A DNA stretch of 64,000 nt from positions 152,033-216,032 of the forward strand of contig NZ_PJJJ01000032.1 in NCBI RefSeq assembly GCF_002929495.1, written 5' to 3'. The notes under the pieces are model-generated. The model did not search any database. It worked only from the letters and a program-made list of their open reading frames with translations, and was not told where the DNA came from. Made by a program: the position numbers and the translations under genes. Positions 35,907-43,089 of this stretch are shown here, piece by piece (the first letter of the stretch is position 1; the number at the start of each line of letters is the position of its first letter). Source of the stretch: Cryobacterium sp. Y82. Its GTDB lineage: Bacteria; Actinomycetota; Actinomycetes; Actinomycetales; Microbacteriaceae.

Positions 35907-36629
35907 ATGTCTGAATCGCCAGAAGGGCTCGGCATCTCACCAGGAGCCACAGCCAAGTCGAAACGATCCAACAAGTTGCGCATGGGCCTCACTATCGCCG
36001 GGGCCGTAGCGGTGATGGCAGTCGTCGGCATTGTTATTGCAGTGCAGTCGGGGGGAGCAAGCAGCGACCGGCCTTCGGCCGAAGTATCACCCAGCACGAT
36101 CTCGAGTTCCACTGCCGAATCCGGCGCAAACGACGTACCGAGCTCAACCGCCACTGGCGATGCCGCGGCAGTTGAGGTTCCATCTGACTGTGGCGCTCTA
36201 TACAGGCCCTCGATGCTCGCCGAGTTCGACCAATTGGTCTTAAACCCGGAGTGGTCAAAGGTTGCGGGAGAAGCCACGTTGTACGGCACGGACGATCAAC
36301 AGTTGCAACTTTTGATAGACGCCGGAGGCCCCCTTGTGTGCCTTTGGGGCGGCGATAACGGCGGTGGGGACGTCGGCCTGACAACGAGCGTGGTCTCGGT
36401 GGACTCAGCTGGCGAGACCGCGGTAGAGGCACGCCTCGGGGCGTTGAATTTCAGTTGTTATGAACAACTTCGTGGACTGCGCTGCGTCATGTCGCAATCG
36501 TCAGAAGATGCTATGACGGGAGAATCGCACTTTCTGCGCGACGGTCTCTGGGTGGCCACGAAATGGGTGAACTTCGCCCCCGAGAGTTACACCGAAAGCG
36601 TTGTCGAAAGTCTGTGGGGGAGCCAATAA
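35907..36629 (+). CDS. Membrane-anchored protein with four-cysteine domain
   Basis: A 240-residue protein. The N-terminus is cytoplasmic and basic (AKSKRSNKLR), followed by one membrane segment (GLTIAGAVAVMAVVGIVIAV, residues ~27-46) without a lipobox, a Ser/Thr-rich linker (~50-90) and one domain with Cys 95, 145, 184 and 193. PLVCLWGG, FSCYEQLRGLRCVM and LWVATKWV match the same points in the lipoprotein at 34432. It has the same exported domain on a different anchor. Purines (GCAGGGGG) lie before the ATG. No family recognised. Confidence 0.75.
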   Translation: MSESPEGLGISPGATAKSKRSNKLRMGLTIAGAVAVMAVVGIVIAVQSGGASSDRPSAEVSPSTISSSTAESGANDVPSSTATGDAAAVEVPSDCGALYRPSMLAEFDQLVLNPEWSKVAGEATLYGTDDQQLQLLIDAGGPLVCLWGGDNGGGDVGLTTSVVSVDSAGETAVEARLGALNFSCYEQLRGLRCVMSQSSEDAMTGESHFLRDGLWVATKWVNFAPESYTESVVESLWGSQ

Positions 36630-36697
36630 CGCGTGCATGAGAAGCGGCGGAGTGTATTGCCATAAACCGACTGATGCGCGTGGGCGTGATTGTGAGT

Positions 36698-36773
36698 GGC
36701 TGGCTGGCGGGCGGGTGACTACTCCCGTTTCGGCCTGCAAGACGTGCTGCGTGATTTGGTGCAGCCGGTCTGA
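36698..36773 (+). pseudogene. Second decayed copy of the GT2 gene 3' end
   Basis: About 76 bp match the very end of the GT2 gene (33325-33406): GGCTGGC, GACTACTCCCGTTTCGGCCTG, then CAAGACGTGCTGCG and GTGCAGCCGGTCTGA including the stop codon. A 6-bp GGGTTT present in the gene is missing here. It lies 25 bp from the stop of the convergent ligase gene, so the ligase may once have lain directly after the GT2 gene. Confidence 0.88.
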
Positions 36774-36798
36774 GGTCGCGCGCTGTCGGCGTTTGGCG

Positions 36799-38082
36799 CT
36801 ACGGCGCGTCGGGGTGCGGCTTGTGCGGCAGCGCGTTGCGCCAGCTCAAACCCTGCGCGGCCTTGACCGAGCAGATCACGAGCAGCAGCCAGCCGAACTC
36901 GAACAGAATGGTGCTTTCCGCGGCGCTGGTCACCAGCAGGGTGACGAGAATGAGCGGTGCCCAGACGTAGACCAACGAGCGCTTGTTTGAGGCCAGCAGC
37001 CAGGAACGTACGAAGGCCAGCAGCACGAGGGCGAGAAAGGCGAGAAAGCCGATCAGTCCAACCTGAAAGTACACGTCGAGGTAGGCGTTGAGGCCCGTGG
37101 CGTGCAGGCGTCCGGTAGTGAATTCAAGCCAGCCGTAGGGGGTGACGTCGTGCGGCCAGAATCCGGCCCAGCCCCAGCCCTCGAGCGGATGCAGCTCCAC
37201 CAGCCGCCACATTTCGCTCCAAAGCGAGTATCGCACTTCGAACTCGCTGCCGGCGTTGAGGGCATCGATGATGGGCAGGCGTGCGAGCCAGGCCACGCCG
37301 GCAGCGACGAGAGCCGCACTCAGGAGGCCGAGCTGCAGCATCCATCGGCCGTCGACGGACGTGCGACGCAGGCGATAGAGAGCGAGCGCGGCGACGGCGA
37401 CGCAGATGGCGACGACCACGATGACGGGGGAGCGGGTAAGCGCCAGGCAGATGCCGGCCAGCCACATGGAGCCGATGCCGAGGCCGCGCGGAATGGACCG
37501 GGCGCGAAGCTCCACGTAGAAGGTGACGGCCGCGATGAGGGCGATGAGACCGAACACGTTCCGGGATCCGAACACGCCCTGAATCGGCCCGAGCTGGTCG
37601 ATGTTGCCAACGATACCGAGAAAGGCGATGGGCAGGTCGAGCAGCAGCCCCGAGAGCACTTCGAGCCCGAAGGAGAGGGCGAGCAGCACCCGCAGCACGT
37701 CACCGGTGGCGCGCACCACCTGGAACGTGTCGCGCACGAGGGCCACGTAGATGGCGAGGAATCCCACGGTGATCTGGTAGCTAACGCCGATGATGGTCTC
37801 CAAGACGTAGCCGCTCCATACGCCGGAGAGCGCGCACCAGGCCACGAACACGATGATCGAGATGGGCAGCAGACCGTGCCACTCCACGATGGGGCGGCGG
37901 GCGAGCAGCGAGAGCACGGCCAGCACGACGAGGCCGCCGAGAATACCGATGAGGCCTGGCCAGCCCATGACGCTTCGCAGCGGGTGGGTGCTAAACGCGG
38001 TGACCAGAATGACGAGTGTGAGCGCGGCCGCGAACTTCGGCGACGCCAGCACGCGCCGCAGGGCATCGGGCAGGGTGGTCAT
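36799..38082 (-). CDS. O-antigen ligase-like membrane protein 1
   Basis: A 427-residue protein with about 11-12 membrane segments and the Wzy_C signature: FGSRNVFGLIALIAAV in the first half, then a large outer loop with RYSLWSEMWRLVELHPLEGWGWAGFW and HNAYLDV-like NAYLDVYFQVGLIGFL. Family members join lipid-linked glycan to an acceptor (WaaL, TuaE-like) or polymerise repeat units (Wzy). An in-frame TAG directly before the ATG fixes the longest start. It is a paralog of, and adjacent to, the gene at 38105. GC content is clearly higher than in the polysaccharide genes to the left. Confidence 0.85.
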   Translation of the reverse strand: MTTLPDALRRVLASPKFAAALTLVILVTAFSTHPLRSVMGWPGLIGILGGLVVLAVLSLLARRPIVEWHGLLPISIIVFVAWCALSGVWSGYVLETIIGVSYQITVGFLAIYVALVRDTFQVVRATGDVLRVLLALSFGLEVLSGLLLDLPIAFLGIVGNIDQLGPIQGVFGSRNVFGLIALIAAVTFYVELRARSIPRGLGIGSMWLAGICLALTRSPVIVVVAICVAVAALALYRLRRTSVDGRWMLQLGLLSAALVAAGVAWLARLPIIDALNAGSEFEVRYSLWSEMWRLVELHPLEGWGWAGFWPHDVTPYGWLEFTTGRLHATGLNAYLDVYFQVGLIGFLAFLALVLLAFVRSWLLASNKRSLVYVWAPLILVTLLVTSAAESTILFEFGWLLLVICSVKAAQGLSWRNALPHKPHPDAP

Positions 38083-38104
38083 CCTCTAATTTACCGCGCT
38101 GGCG

Positions 38105-39562
38105 TCACGGCATCGGCCGGGGCGCGTGCTGTTGCCGCTTGGTGACCACGGCCAGCACGATGAGAATCACCCAGCCACTCTCGATCAGCAGCCGGCTCTC
38201 GGCGATGCTTTGCGCGATCAGCGCGGCGAGCAGCAGGAGCGGAAGTAGAGCCGACACGGCGAACGGTTCGGTATCTTTCACGCCGAGACGGGGGCGATCG
38301 ACGGCGAGAAACCAGGCTCGCCACAGGGTTGAGCCGACCAGGGCTGCGAACAGAATCACGCCGACGATCCCCAGCTGCAGCCACACATCGAGCCAGGCGT
38401 TGTGCGCCTGCAGGTAGGTGACGCCCTTGCGCACTGCGAGGTCGTTGAATGGTTCCACCCACGGCACCCAGTAGCTCACCCAGCCCCAGCCGAACACCGG
38501 TCGTTCCAGGGCGAGCTGGGTGACGCTGGCCCAGATATCGAAGCGGCCGGTGAGGTCGTCGCTGCGGCCGAGCAATCCGAACAGTTGCGAGGAGAACAGG
38601 GCGAGCGCCGCTCCCACCGCCAGAACGGATGCCGCCGCTACGACATACAGCGGCCGCCGGTGCTGATCGTGCACCCGTCTGGCCCAGAGCGCGAAAACCA
38701 GGGCGGCGACGACGGCGACGAGCGACACGGTAACCGTGGCCGAGCGGGTGAGCAGCAGCATCCCCACGGCCAGGGCCAGCCAGACCAGGCCGGCGTTGCG
38801 CCTGACTGTGCGGGCTCGCAGCTGCACCGTAAAAACGATGATGCCTGTCAACGCGATGAATCCGAGCAGGTTGCGGTTGGCGACGATGCCCTCGATGGGG
38901 CCGCCACTCAAGAGCAGGCCGCGGCTCCAATAGAAGGCGTTCGGCACGTTTTCGGTGCCGTAGTCGACGAAAAACGGCAGCACTTCGTGTTGTACGACAA
39001 GGGCCACGAACAACTCGAACGCGAGGCTCAGGGCGAGCACCCAGCGCAGCGCTCCGGCCAGGGTGCGCAGCAGCTCCGGCCAGGTGAGAGTCACGGCCAA
39101 AAACAGGGCGGCGAGGGTGGTGATCAGTTGCAGGGTTATTCCGAGCAAGGATGCCCCTGGGTAATACGACCATGCGATCGACAGGGTGGCCAGCAGTAAA
39201 AAAGCCGTGATGGTCTTGGGAAACTTGCGCCAGTTCAGGGGCGGGGCCAGGGCCGCCTGGTAGGTGTGGCCTCGCGCGATGTCACGGTCGGTGGGGGTGT
39301 TGTCTGGTGCGGACGCTGCTCTTTTTCTGTTGCTCGTGGCGTTGGCTTTCGCGCCGATCGCGGCGCCGGCGGCGGTTGCCCGATTGCGGGCGCTGCTGCG
39401 CTGGGTGCTGAGGCCGATCACACTGCCGACGACCACGATCACGGCGATGGCGCCGAAGCCCCACCAGCCGCCGAGGTTGCGCCAGAATTGGCCGGCCAGA
39501 ACGGTGAACCAGACGAAGGTGGCGAAGAGTCGAATGACGAGGCGGCTCTGCACGGCGGACAT
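38105..39562 (-). CDS. O-antigen ligase-like membrane protein 2
   Basis: A 485-residue Wzy_C-type protein, upstream of and probably co-transcribed with the ligase-like gene at 36799 (22-bp gap). Landmarks are GIVANRNLLGFIALTGIIVF, GRFDIWASVTQLALERPVFGWGWVSYW and AHNAWLDVWLQLGIVGVIL. It carries an extra ~60-residue, Ala/Arg-rich cytoplasmic stretch between segments 2 and 3 (near residues 50-95). Two ligase-like proteins could serve two glycans, or one may polymerise and the other attach. Confidence 0.85.
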   Translation of the reverse strand: MSAVQSRLVIRLFATFVWFTVLAGQFWRNLGGWWGFGAIAVIVVVGSVIGLSTQRSSARNRATAAGAAIGAKANATSNRKRAASAPDNTPTDRDIARGHTYQAALAPPLNWRKFPKTITAFLLLATLSIAWSYYPGASLLGITLQLITTLAALFLAVTLTWPELLRTLAGALRWVLALSLAFELFVALVVQHEVLPFFVDYGTENVPNAFYWSRGLLLSGGPIEGIVANRNLLGFIALTGIIVFTVQLRARTVRRNAGLVWLALAVGMLLLTRSATVTVSLVAVVAALVFALWARRVHDQHRRPLYVVAAASVLAVGAALALFSSQLFGLLGRSDDLTGRFDIWASVTQLALERPVFGWGWVSYWVPWVEPFNDLAVRKGVTYLQAHNAWLDVWLQLGIVGVILFAALVGSTLWRAWFLAVDRPRLGVKDTEPFAVSALLPLLLLAALIAQSIAESRLLIESGWVILIVLAVVTKRQQHAPRPMP

Positions 39563-39602
39563 GGTTTCAGATTACCGGTGTTGGTGCGCCGCGTTTCGCG
39601 GG

Positions 39603-40039
39603 CTAGTCGGCGTGGCCCGCGGCCAGATAGGCGAGTCGATGCAGGGTCTCGGTGTTGCGGTAGGCGATGGCCAGGTCGCCCAGGGGAGTGGGAACGAGGC
39701 GGGCTGGGCCGGCGATGACATCTTCGGTCAGGCGCACGAGGCATCCGTTTTCGGTGTCTTGGATGTCGATCGACACGTGCGCCTCACCGATCGGCCAGCC
39801 GCGCGCCTTGAGCATGACGTGGCGGGGCGAATGCCATTCGAGCACGGAAGTGGTGTCGTCGAGCAGAGCGGGCCAGATTCTGACCGAGTGGTGAACCTGG
39901 CTGCCGACGTCGGGCCAGCTCGCATCCACGTTGCGCATGCGGCTCGCGCCGACGACCCAGGTGGGGTAGAGCCATCCGTTTGAGAGCTGGCGAAGACCCG
40001 TTCGGCGGTGCAGTCGAAAGCTCGGTAGTTCACGGCCAT
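39603..40039 (-). pseudogene. SRPBCC (polyketide cyclase-like) protein, frameshifted
   Basis: Read leftward from the ATG at 40039, which has AAGGAG five bases before it, the first codons give AVNYRAFDCTAERVFA. The expected QLSNGWLYPTWVVGASRMR follows in another frame. One base is missing near 39990 (GTCTTCGC-CAGCTC). With it restored the protein has about 145 residues and the SRPBCC pattern: VVGASRMRNVD, HHSVRIWPAL, ARGWPIGEAHVSIDI, CLVRLTEDVIAGPARL. These are small ligand-binding folds. A longer open frame (start 40073) skips the true N-terminus. The ATG overlaps the end of the oxidoreductase gene. Either the gene is broken or the base is a read error. Confidence 0.8.
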
Positions 40040-41505
40040 GAGGACTCCTTGGGAGAGAGGTCGGGCGGCTCAATGATGTTGTATTCGTGGGCCAGGGCGC
40101 TCAGGGCGGCGCGGTATCCGCACATGCCGTGCACTCCCGGGCCGGGAGACGTCGACGACGAGCACAGGTAGACACCGGCGAGGGGGGTGCGCCACGGATC
40201 GCCGGAGACTACCGGGCGGCGCACGAGCTGGATCATGCTGATCGCTCCGGCCGCGATGTCGCCGCCGATGTGATTGGGATTGTGGTTGTGCATCTGCGCG
40301 GCGGTCTGGCTGGCGGAGGCGAGAATCGTGTCGCGAAAACCGGGGGCGAAGCGTTCGATCTGCCGGGTGATCTGTTCGGTCTGGTCGCGGGTGGAGCTGG
40401 CCGGGACGTGCGTGTACGCCCACAGCACGTGCTTGCCGGCGGGAGCGCGCGTGTCATCGAGGATGCTCGGCTGCGCCGCGAGCACATACGGGGAGCCGGC
40501 ATGACGCCCGCTGGCCACCTCATTCTCGGCGCGAGCCTGGTCGGCGCGGGTGCCCCCCACGTGCAGGGTCGGCGCTCGCCGCAACTCTTCTGCCGCCCAC
40601 GGCACCGGCTCGGAGAGGGCAAAATCCACCTTGGCGACGGCGTTACCGTAGCGAAACCGGCTGAGGGTGGTTGTGTAGCGATCGGGCAATGCCCCGGCGG
40701 CGAGGTCGACGAGGGCGCGCGGCGTCACGTCGAGCAGCGTCACGCGTGCTGGCGGCAGCTCGTCGAGACTGGTGATGTCGGCATCCGTTTGGATCTCGCC
40801 GCCGTGCGCGAGCAGGTCGTCAGCGAGCGCGCGCACGATGGCGCCGCTGCCGCCGATCGGGATCGGCCAGCCCCCGGCGTGGGCGTGCGCGGCGAGGGTG
40901 AGTCCGGCGCCAGCGGTGGAGGGGCTTGGCAGCCGTCCGATCGAGTGTGCGAACGTTCCGGTGAGCAGCGCCGGCGCGGTCTCGCCGGTGAAGCGCCAAT
41001 TCCAAGCGGGGCTGCCCTGCTCGAGGGCGCGCAGCCCGAAGCGGGCCAGCGTGAGCGGATGCCGCGGTACGCGCAGCAGCGCATCCCCGGTGAGCTCGGC
41101 GATGGCGGTGATGTTCTGCACGAGCGGTCCCAGCAGATGCAGCCAGGCCGGGCCGTCGCGCCCGAGGCCCGCGGCGGTGCGTTCGATATCGTGCCAGGCC
41201 ACACCGGCGCGGCCGCCGGGCAGTGGATGCCCGTAGGAGATCTCGGGTACCCGGAGTTCGATGCGGTCTTTGAGACCGAACTTCTGAAAGAACTCCGAAG
41301 CGAGCGCCAGCGGATGCACGGCGCTCCCAACGTCGTGGTGAAACCCGGGCAGGGTGAGTTCGGCTGTCGCCGCGCCGCCGCCGATCTGCGGGTTGCGCTC
41401 GTAGAGGCGCACCCTGAGGCCCGCGCGGGCGAGCGTGACGGCGGCGGCCAGGCCATTCGGTCCGGATCCGACGACGATCGCGTCAAGCCCCTGATCGGTA
41501 CTCAC
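40030..41505 (-). CDS. FAD-dependent NAD(P)-oxidoreductase, phytoene-desaturase-like
   Basis: About 491 residues from a GTG at 41505. The open frame runs back to 41769, but its first 88 codons read through tandem and inverted repeats and are not protein-like. DAIVVGSGPNGLAAAVTLARAGLRVRLYERN is the dinucleotide-binding start, followed by GGAATAELTLPGFHHDVGSAVHPLA. The C-terminal part ends SSSTSPGPGVHGMCGYRAAL, the flavin-binding close of the CrtI/PYROXD2 family. Its substrate is unknown: carotenoid genes are absent here. It is coupled with the SRPBCC gene by a 10-bp overlap. Confidence 0.88.
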   Translation of the reverse strand: MSTDQGLDAIVVGSGPNGLAAAVTLARAGLRVRLYERNPQIGGGAATAELTLPGFHHDVGSAVHPLALASEFFQKFGLKDRIELRVPEISYGHPLPGGRAGVAWHDIERTAAGLGRDGPAWLHLLGPLVQNITAIAELTGDALLRVPRHPLTLARFGLRALEQGSPAWNWRFTGETAPALLTGTFAHSIGRLPSPSTAGAGLTLAAHAHAGGWPIPIGGSGAIVRALADDLLAHGGEIQTDADITSLDELPPARVTLLDVTPRALVDLAAGALPDRYTTTLSRFRYGNAVAKVDFALSEPVPWAAEELRRAPTLHVGGTRADQARAENEVASGRHAGSPYVLAAQPSILDDTRAPAGKHVLWAYTHVPASSTRDQTEQITRQIERFAPGFRDTILASASQTAAQMHNHNPNHIGGDIAAGAISMIQLVRRPVVSGDPWRTPLAGVYLCSSSTSPGPGVHGMCGYRAALSALAHEYNIIEPPDLSPKESSWP

Positions 41506-41644
41506 TCCGGGCCGCGCTCGTTTGGTCTCATTCCGACACCGTATCCCGGGGCAGGGTGGGGGGACAGTCAGCAAACGCGATTTCGGGGCGCGGGTGGCGA
41601 TTTTTCGGGGGCGTGGGCATCCGCTGGCGTAGCTAACGCCGGTA

Positions 41645-41696
41645 AATTTGCGACACGCCGTACCAAACGGATGCCCCACCCGGCGTGTCGCAAATT
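41645..41696. repeat. Perfect 16-bp inverted repeat with 20-bp loop
   Basis: Left arm AATTTGCGACACGCCG (41645-41660) pairs fully with CGGCGTGTCGCAAATT (41681-41696). A related element lies at 47410-47522 after galE. It falls between the acyl-CoA dehydrogenase stop and the oxidoreductase start, both read leftward, so it could act as a terminator for the dehydrogenase transcript or be a dispersed repeat. Confidence 0.9.
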
Positions 41697-41717
41697 CTGG
41701 CGGCGTAGCGTGCGGCC

Positions 41718-41772
41718 GACCGTAAACCGACCGCAAGCCGACCGCAAGCCGACCGCAAGCCGACCGCAAGCC
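41718..41772. repeat. Five tandem 11-bp repeats
   Basis: Unit GACCGCAAGCC, starting at 41718 (variant GACCGTAAACC), 41729, 41740, 41751 and 41762; a partial sixth begins at 41773. The array lies just past the acyl-CoA dehydrogenase stop. Copy number is likely variable between strains. Confidence 0.93.
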
Positions 41773-41786
41773 GACCGGTCTGCGGG

Positions 41787-42965
41787 TCAGACGAAGGCGG
41801 CCTGGCCGGTGATGGTGCGGCCCACGATGAGGGTGTTCATCTCCTGCGTGCCCTCGTAGGAGTAGATGGCCTCGGCGTCGGCGAAGTGCCGGGCCACGTT
41901 GTACTCAAGGGTCACGCCGTTGCCGCCGAACAATTCGCGGCACCAGGCCACGCTCTCCCGCATTCGGCTGGTCGTGTATGCCTTGGTCAACGCGGAGTGT
42001 TCGTCGCGCTGAACGCCCTGGTCTTGCAGCTGCGACACCCGCACGACCATACCGAGGCTCGCGGTGATGTTGCCGAGGCTCTTCACCAGCAGATCCTGCA
42101 CGAGCTGGTGCCCGCCGATGGCCTTGCCGAACTGCTCGCGCTGCTTCGAATAGGCCACGGCCGCGTCGTAGGCGCCGATGGCGTTGCCGACAGCCGCCCA
42201 CGAGACCTCGGCGCGCGTGGCCCGAAGCACCTTGGCGGTGTCCTTGAACGAGTTGGCGTTCTGCAGGCGCAGGTTCTCGGGCACTTCTACGTCGGTCAGG
42301 ATGATGTCGGCGTTCTGCACCGCGCGCAGGCTGATCTTGCCCTCGATCTTGGTGGCACTGTAGCCGGCGGTGTCGGTGGGAACGATGAAGCCCTTGACCT
42401 GGTTGTCGGCGGTGTCCTTGGCCCAGATGATGGTCACGTCGCTGAACGTGGCGTTACCGATCCAGCGCTTGGCACCGTTCAGGGTCCAGGTGTCGCCGCT
42501 GCGGGTGGCGGTCGTGCGCAGGCCCTGCGCTGCGTCGGAGCCGCTGAGCGGCTCGGTCAGGCCGAACGCTCCCACGATCTCGCCCGAGGCGAGGCGCGGA
42601 ATCCACTCGGCGCGCTGCTCGGCCGAGCCGCAGGCAGCGAGCGACCCGGCCGACAGTCCGTTCTGCACACCGACGAAGGTGGCAACGGATGCGTCCACTC
42701 GCGCCACTTCCAACGCCACGAACCCGCGGAACACGGTCGAATTCGCGAACGGTTTCGTCTCGTCCCAGCCGAACGAGTACAGGCCGAGCTCGGCGAGCGG
42801 CTGGATGATCTGGGTGGGGAATTCGGCGCGGTCCCAGCATCCATTCGCGATGGGGCGAACCTCTTGTTCGAGGTAGGTGCGCAGCTTGAGGATGGCCGCC
42901 TGTTCGGGCGCGGTGAGGAGGTTTTCGTAGCCGAAGAAGTCGCTGCCGAGTAGCTCAAAGGTCAT
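41787..42965 (-). CDS. Acyl-CoA dehydrogenase (glutaryl-CoA dehydrogenase-like)
   Basis: 392 residues from the ATG at 42965, which has GGAG six bases upstream; an ATG at 43001 lacks a site. Order of motifs: FGLTEPLSGSDAAQGLRTTA (FAD/substrate site), LNGAKRWIGNATFSDV, SKQREQFGKAIGGHQLVQDLL, FGGNGVTLEYNVARHFADAEAIYSYEGTQEMNTL. The E of Y-x-YEGT is where the glutaryl-CoA dehydrogenase base lies. It is monocistronic and soluble. Whether glutaryl-CoA or another short/branched acyl-CoA is used cannot be told. Confidence 0.92.
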   Translation of the reverse strand: MTFELLGSDFFGYENLLTAPEQAAILKLRTYLEQEVRPIANGCWDRAEFPTQIIQPLAELGLYSFGWDETKPFANSTVFRGFVALEVARVDASVATFVGVQNGLSAGSLAACGSAEQRAEWIPRLASGEIVGAFGLTEPLSGSDAAQGLRTTATRSGDTWTLNGAKRWIGNATFSDVTIIWAKDTADNQVKGFIVPTDTAGYSATKIEGKISLRAVQNADIILTDVEVPENLRLQNANSFKDTAKVLRATRAEVSWAAVGNAIGAYDAAVAYSKQREQFGKAIGGHQLVQDLLVKSLGNITASLGMVVRVSQLQDQGVQRDEHSALTKAYTTSRMRESVAWCRELFGGNGVTLEYNVARHFADAEAIYSYEGTQEMNTLIVGRTITGQAAFV

Positions 42966-43089
42966 GGATGCTCCATTGCAAGATAGGCGGCCGACACGCA
43001 ACCGGGTCTAGCTGCCAGCCTAGGGTCGGTGGCTGGATGATCGAAGTCGGTTGGTAGTTTGGTCTAAACAGCGTACGAAGGAGCCGAAA

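Noticed and set aside
37102..39199. Long plus-strand frames (37102-38145 and 38402-39199)
   Set aside because: Antisense to the two ligase-like membrane proteins; polar low-complexity translation without ribosome sites.
41506..41769. N-terminal extension of the phytoene-desaturase-like protein
   Set aside because: It would translate the tandem and inverted repeats; the dinucleotide-binding motif begins just after the GTG at 41505.
41718..41772. Possible CRISPR array
   Set aside because: The 11-bp units are directly joined without spacers, and no cas genes are present.
40087..41859. 590-residue open frame on the plus strand
   Set aside because: Antisense shadow of the oxidoreductase gene; Gly/Arg/Glu/His-rich with no domain, caused by high GC at third codon positions.
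41886..42953. 355-residue plus-strand frame
   Set aside because: Antisense to the acyl-CoA dehydrogenase, which has a full set of family motifs.
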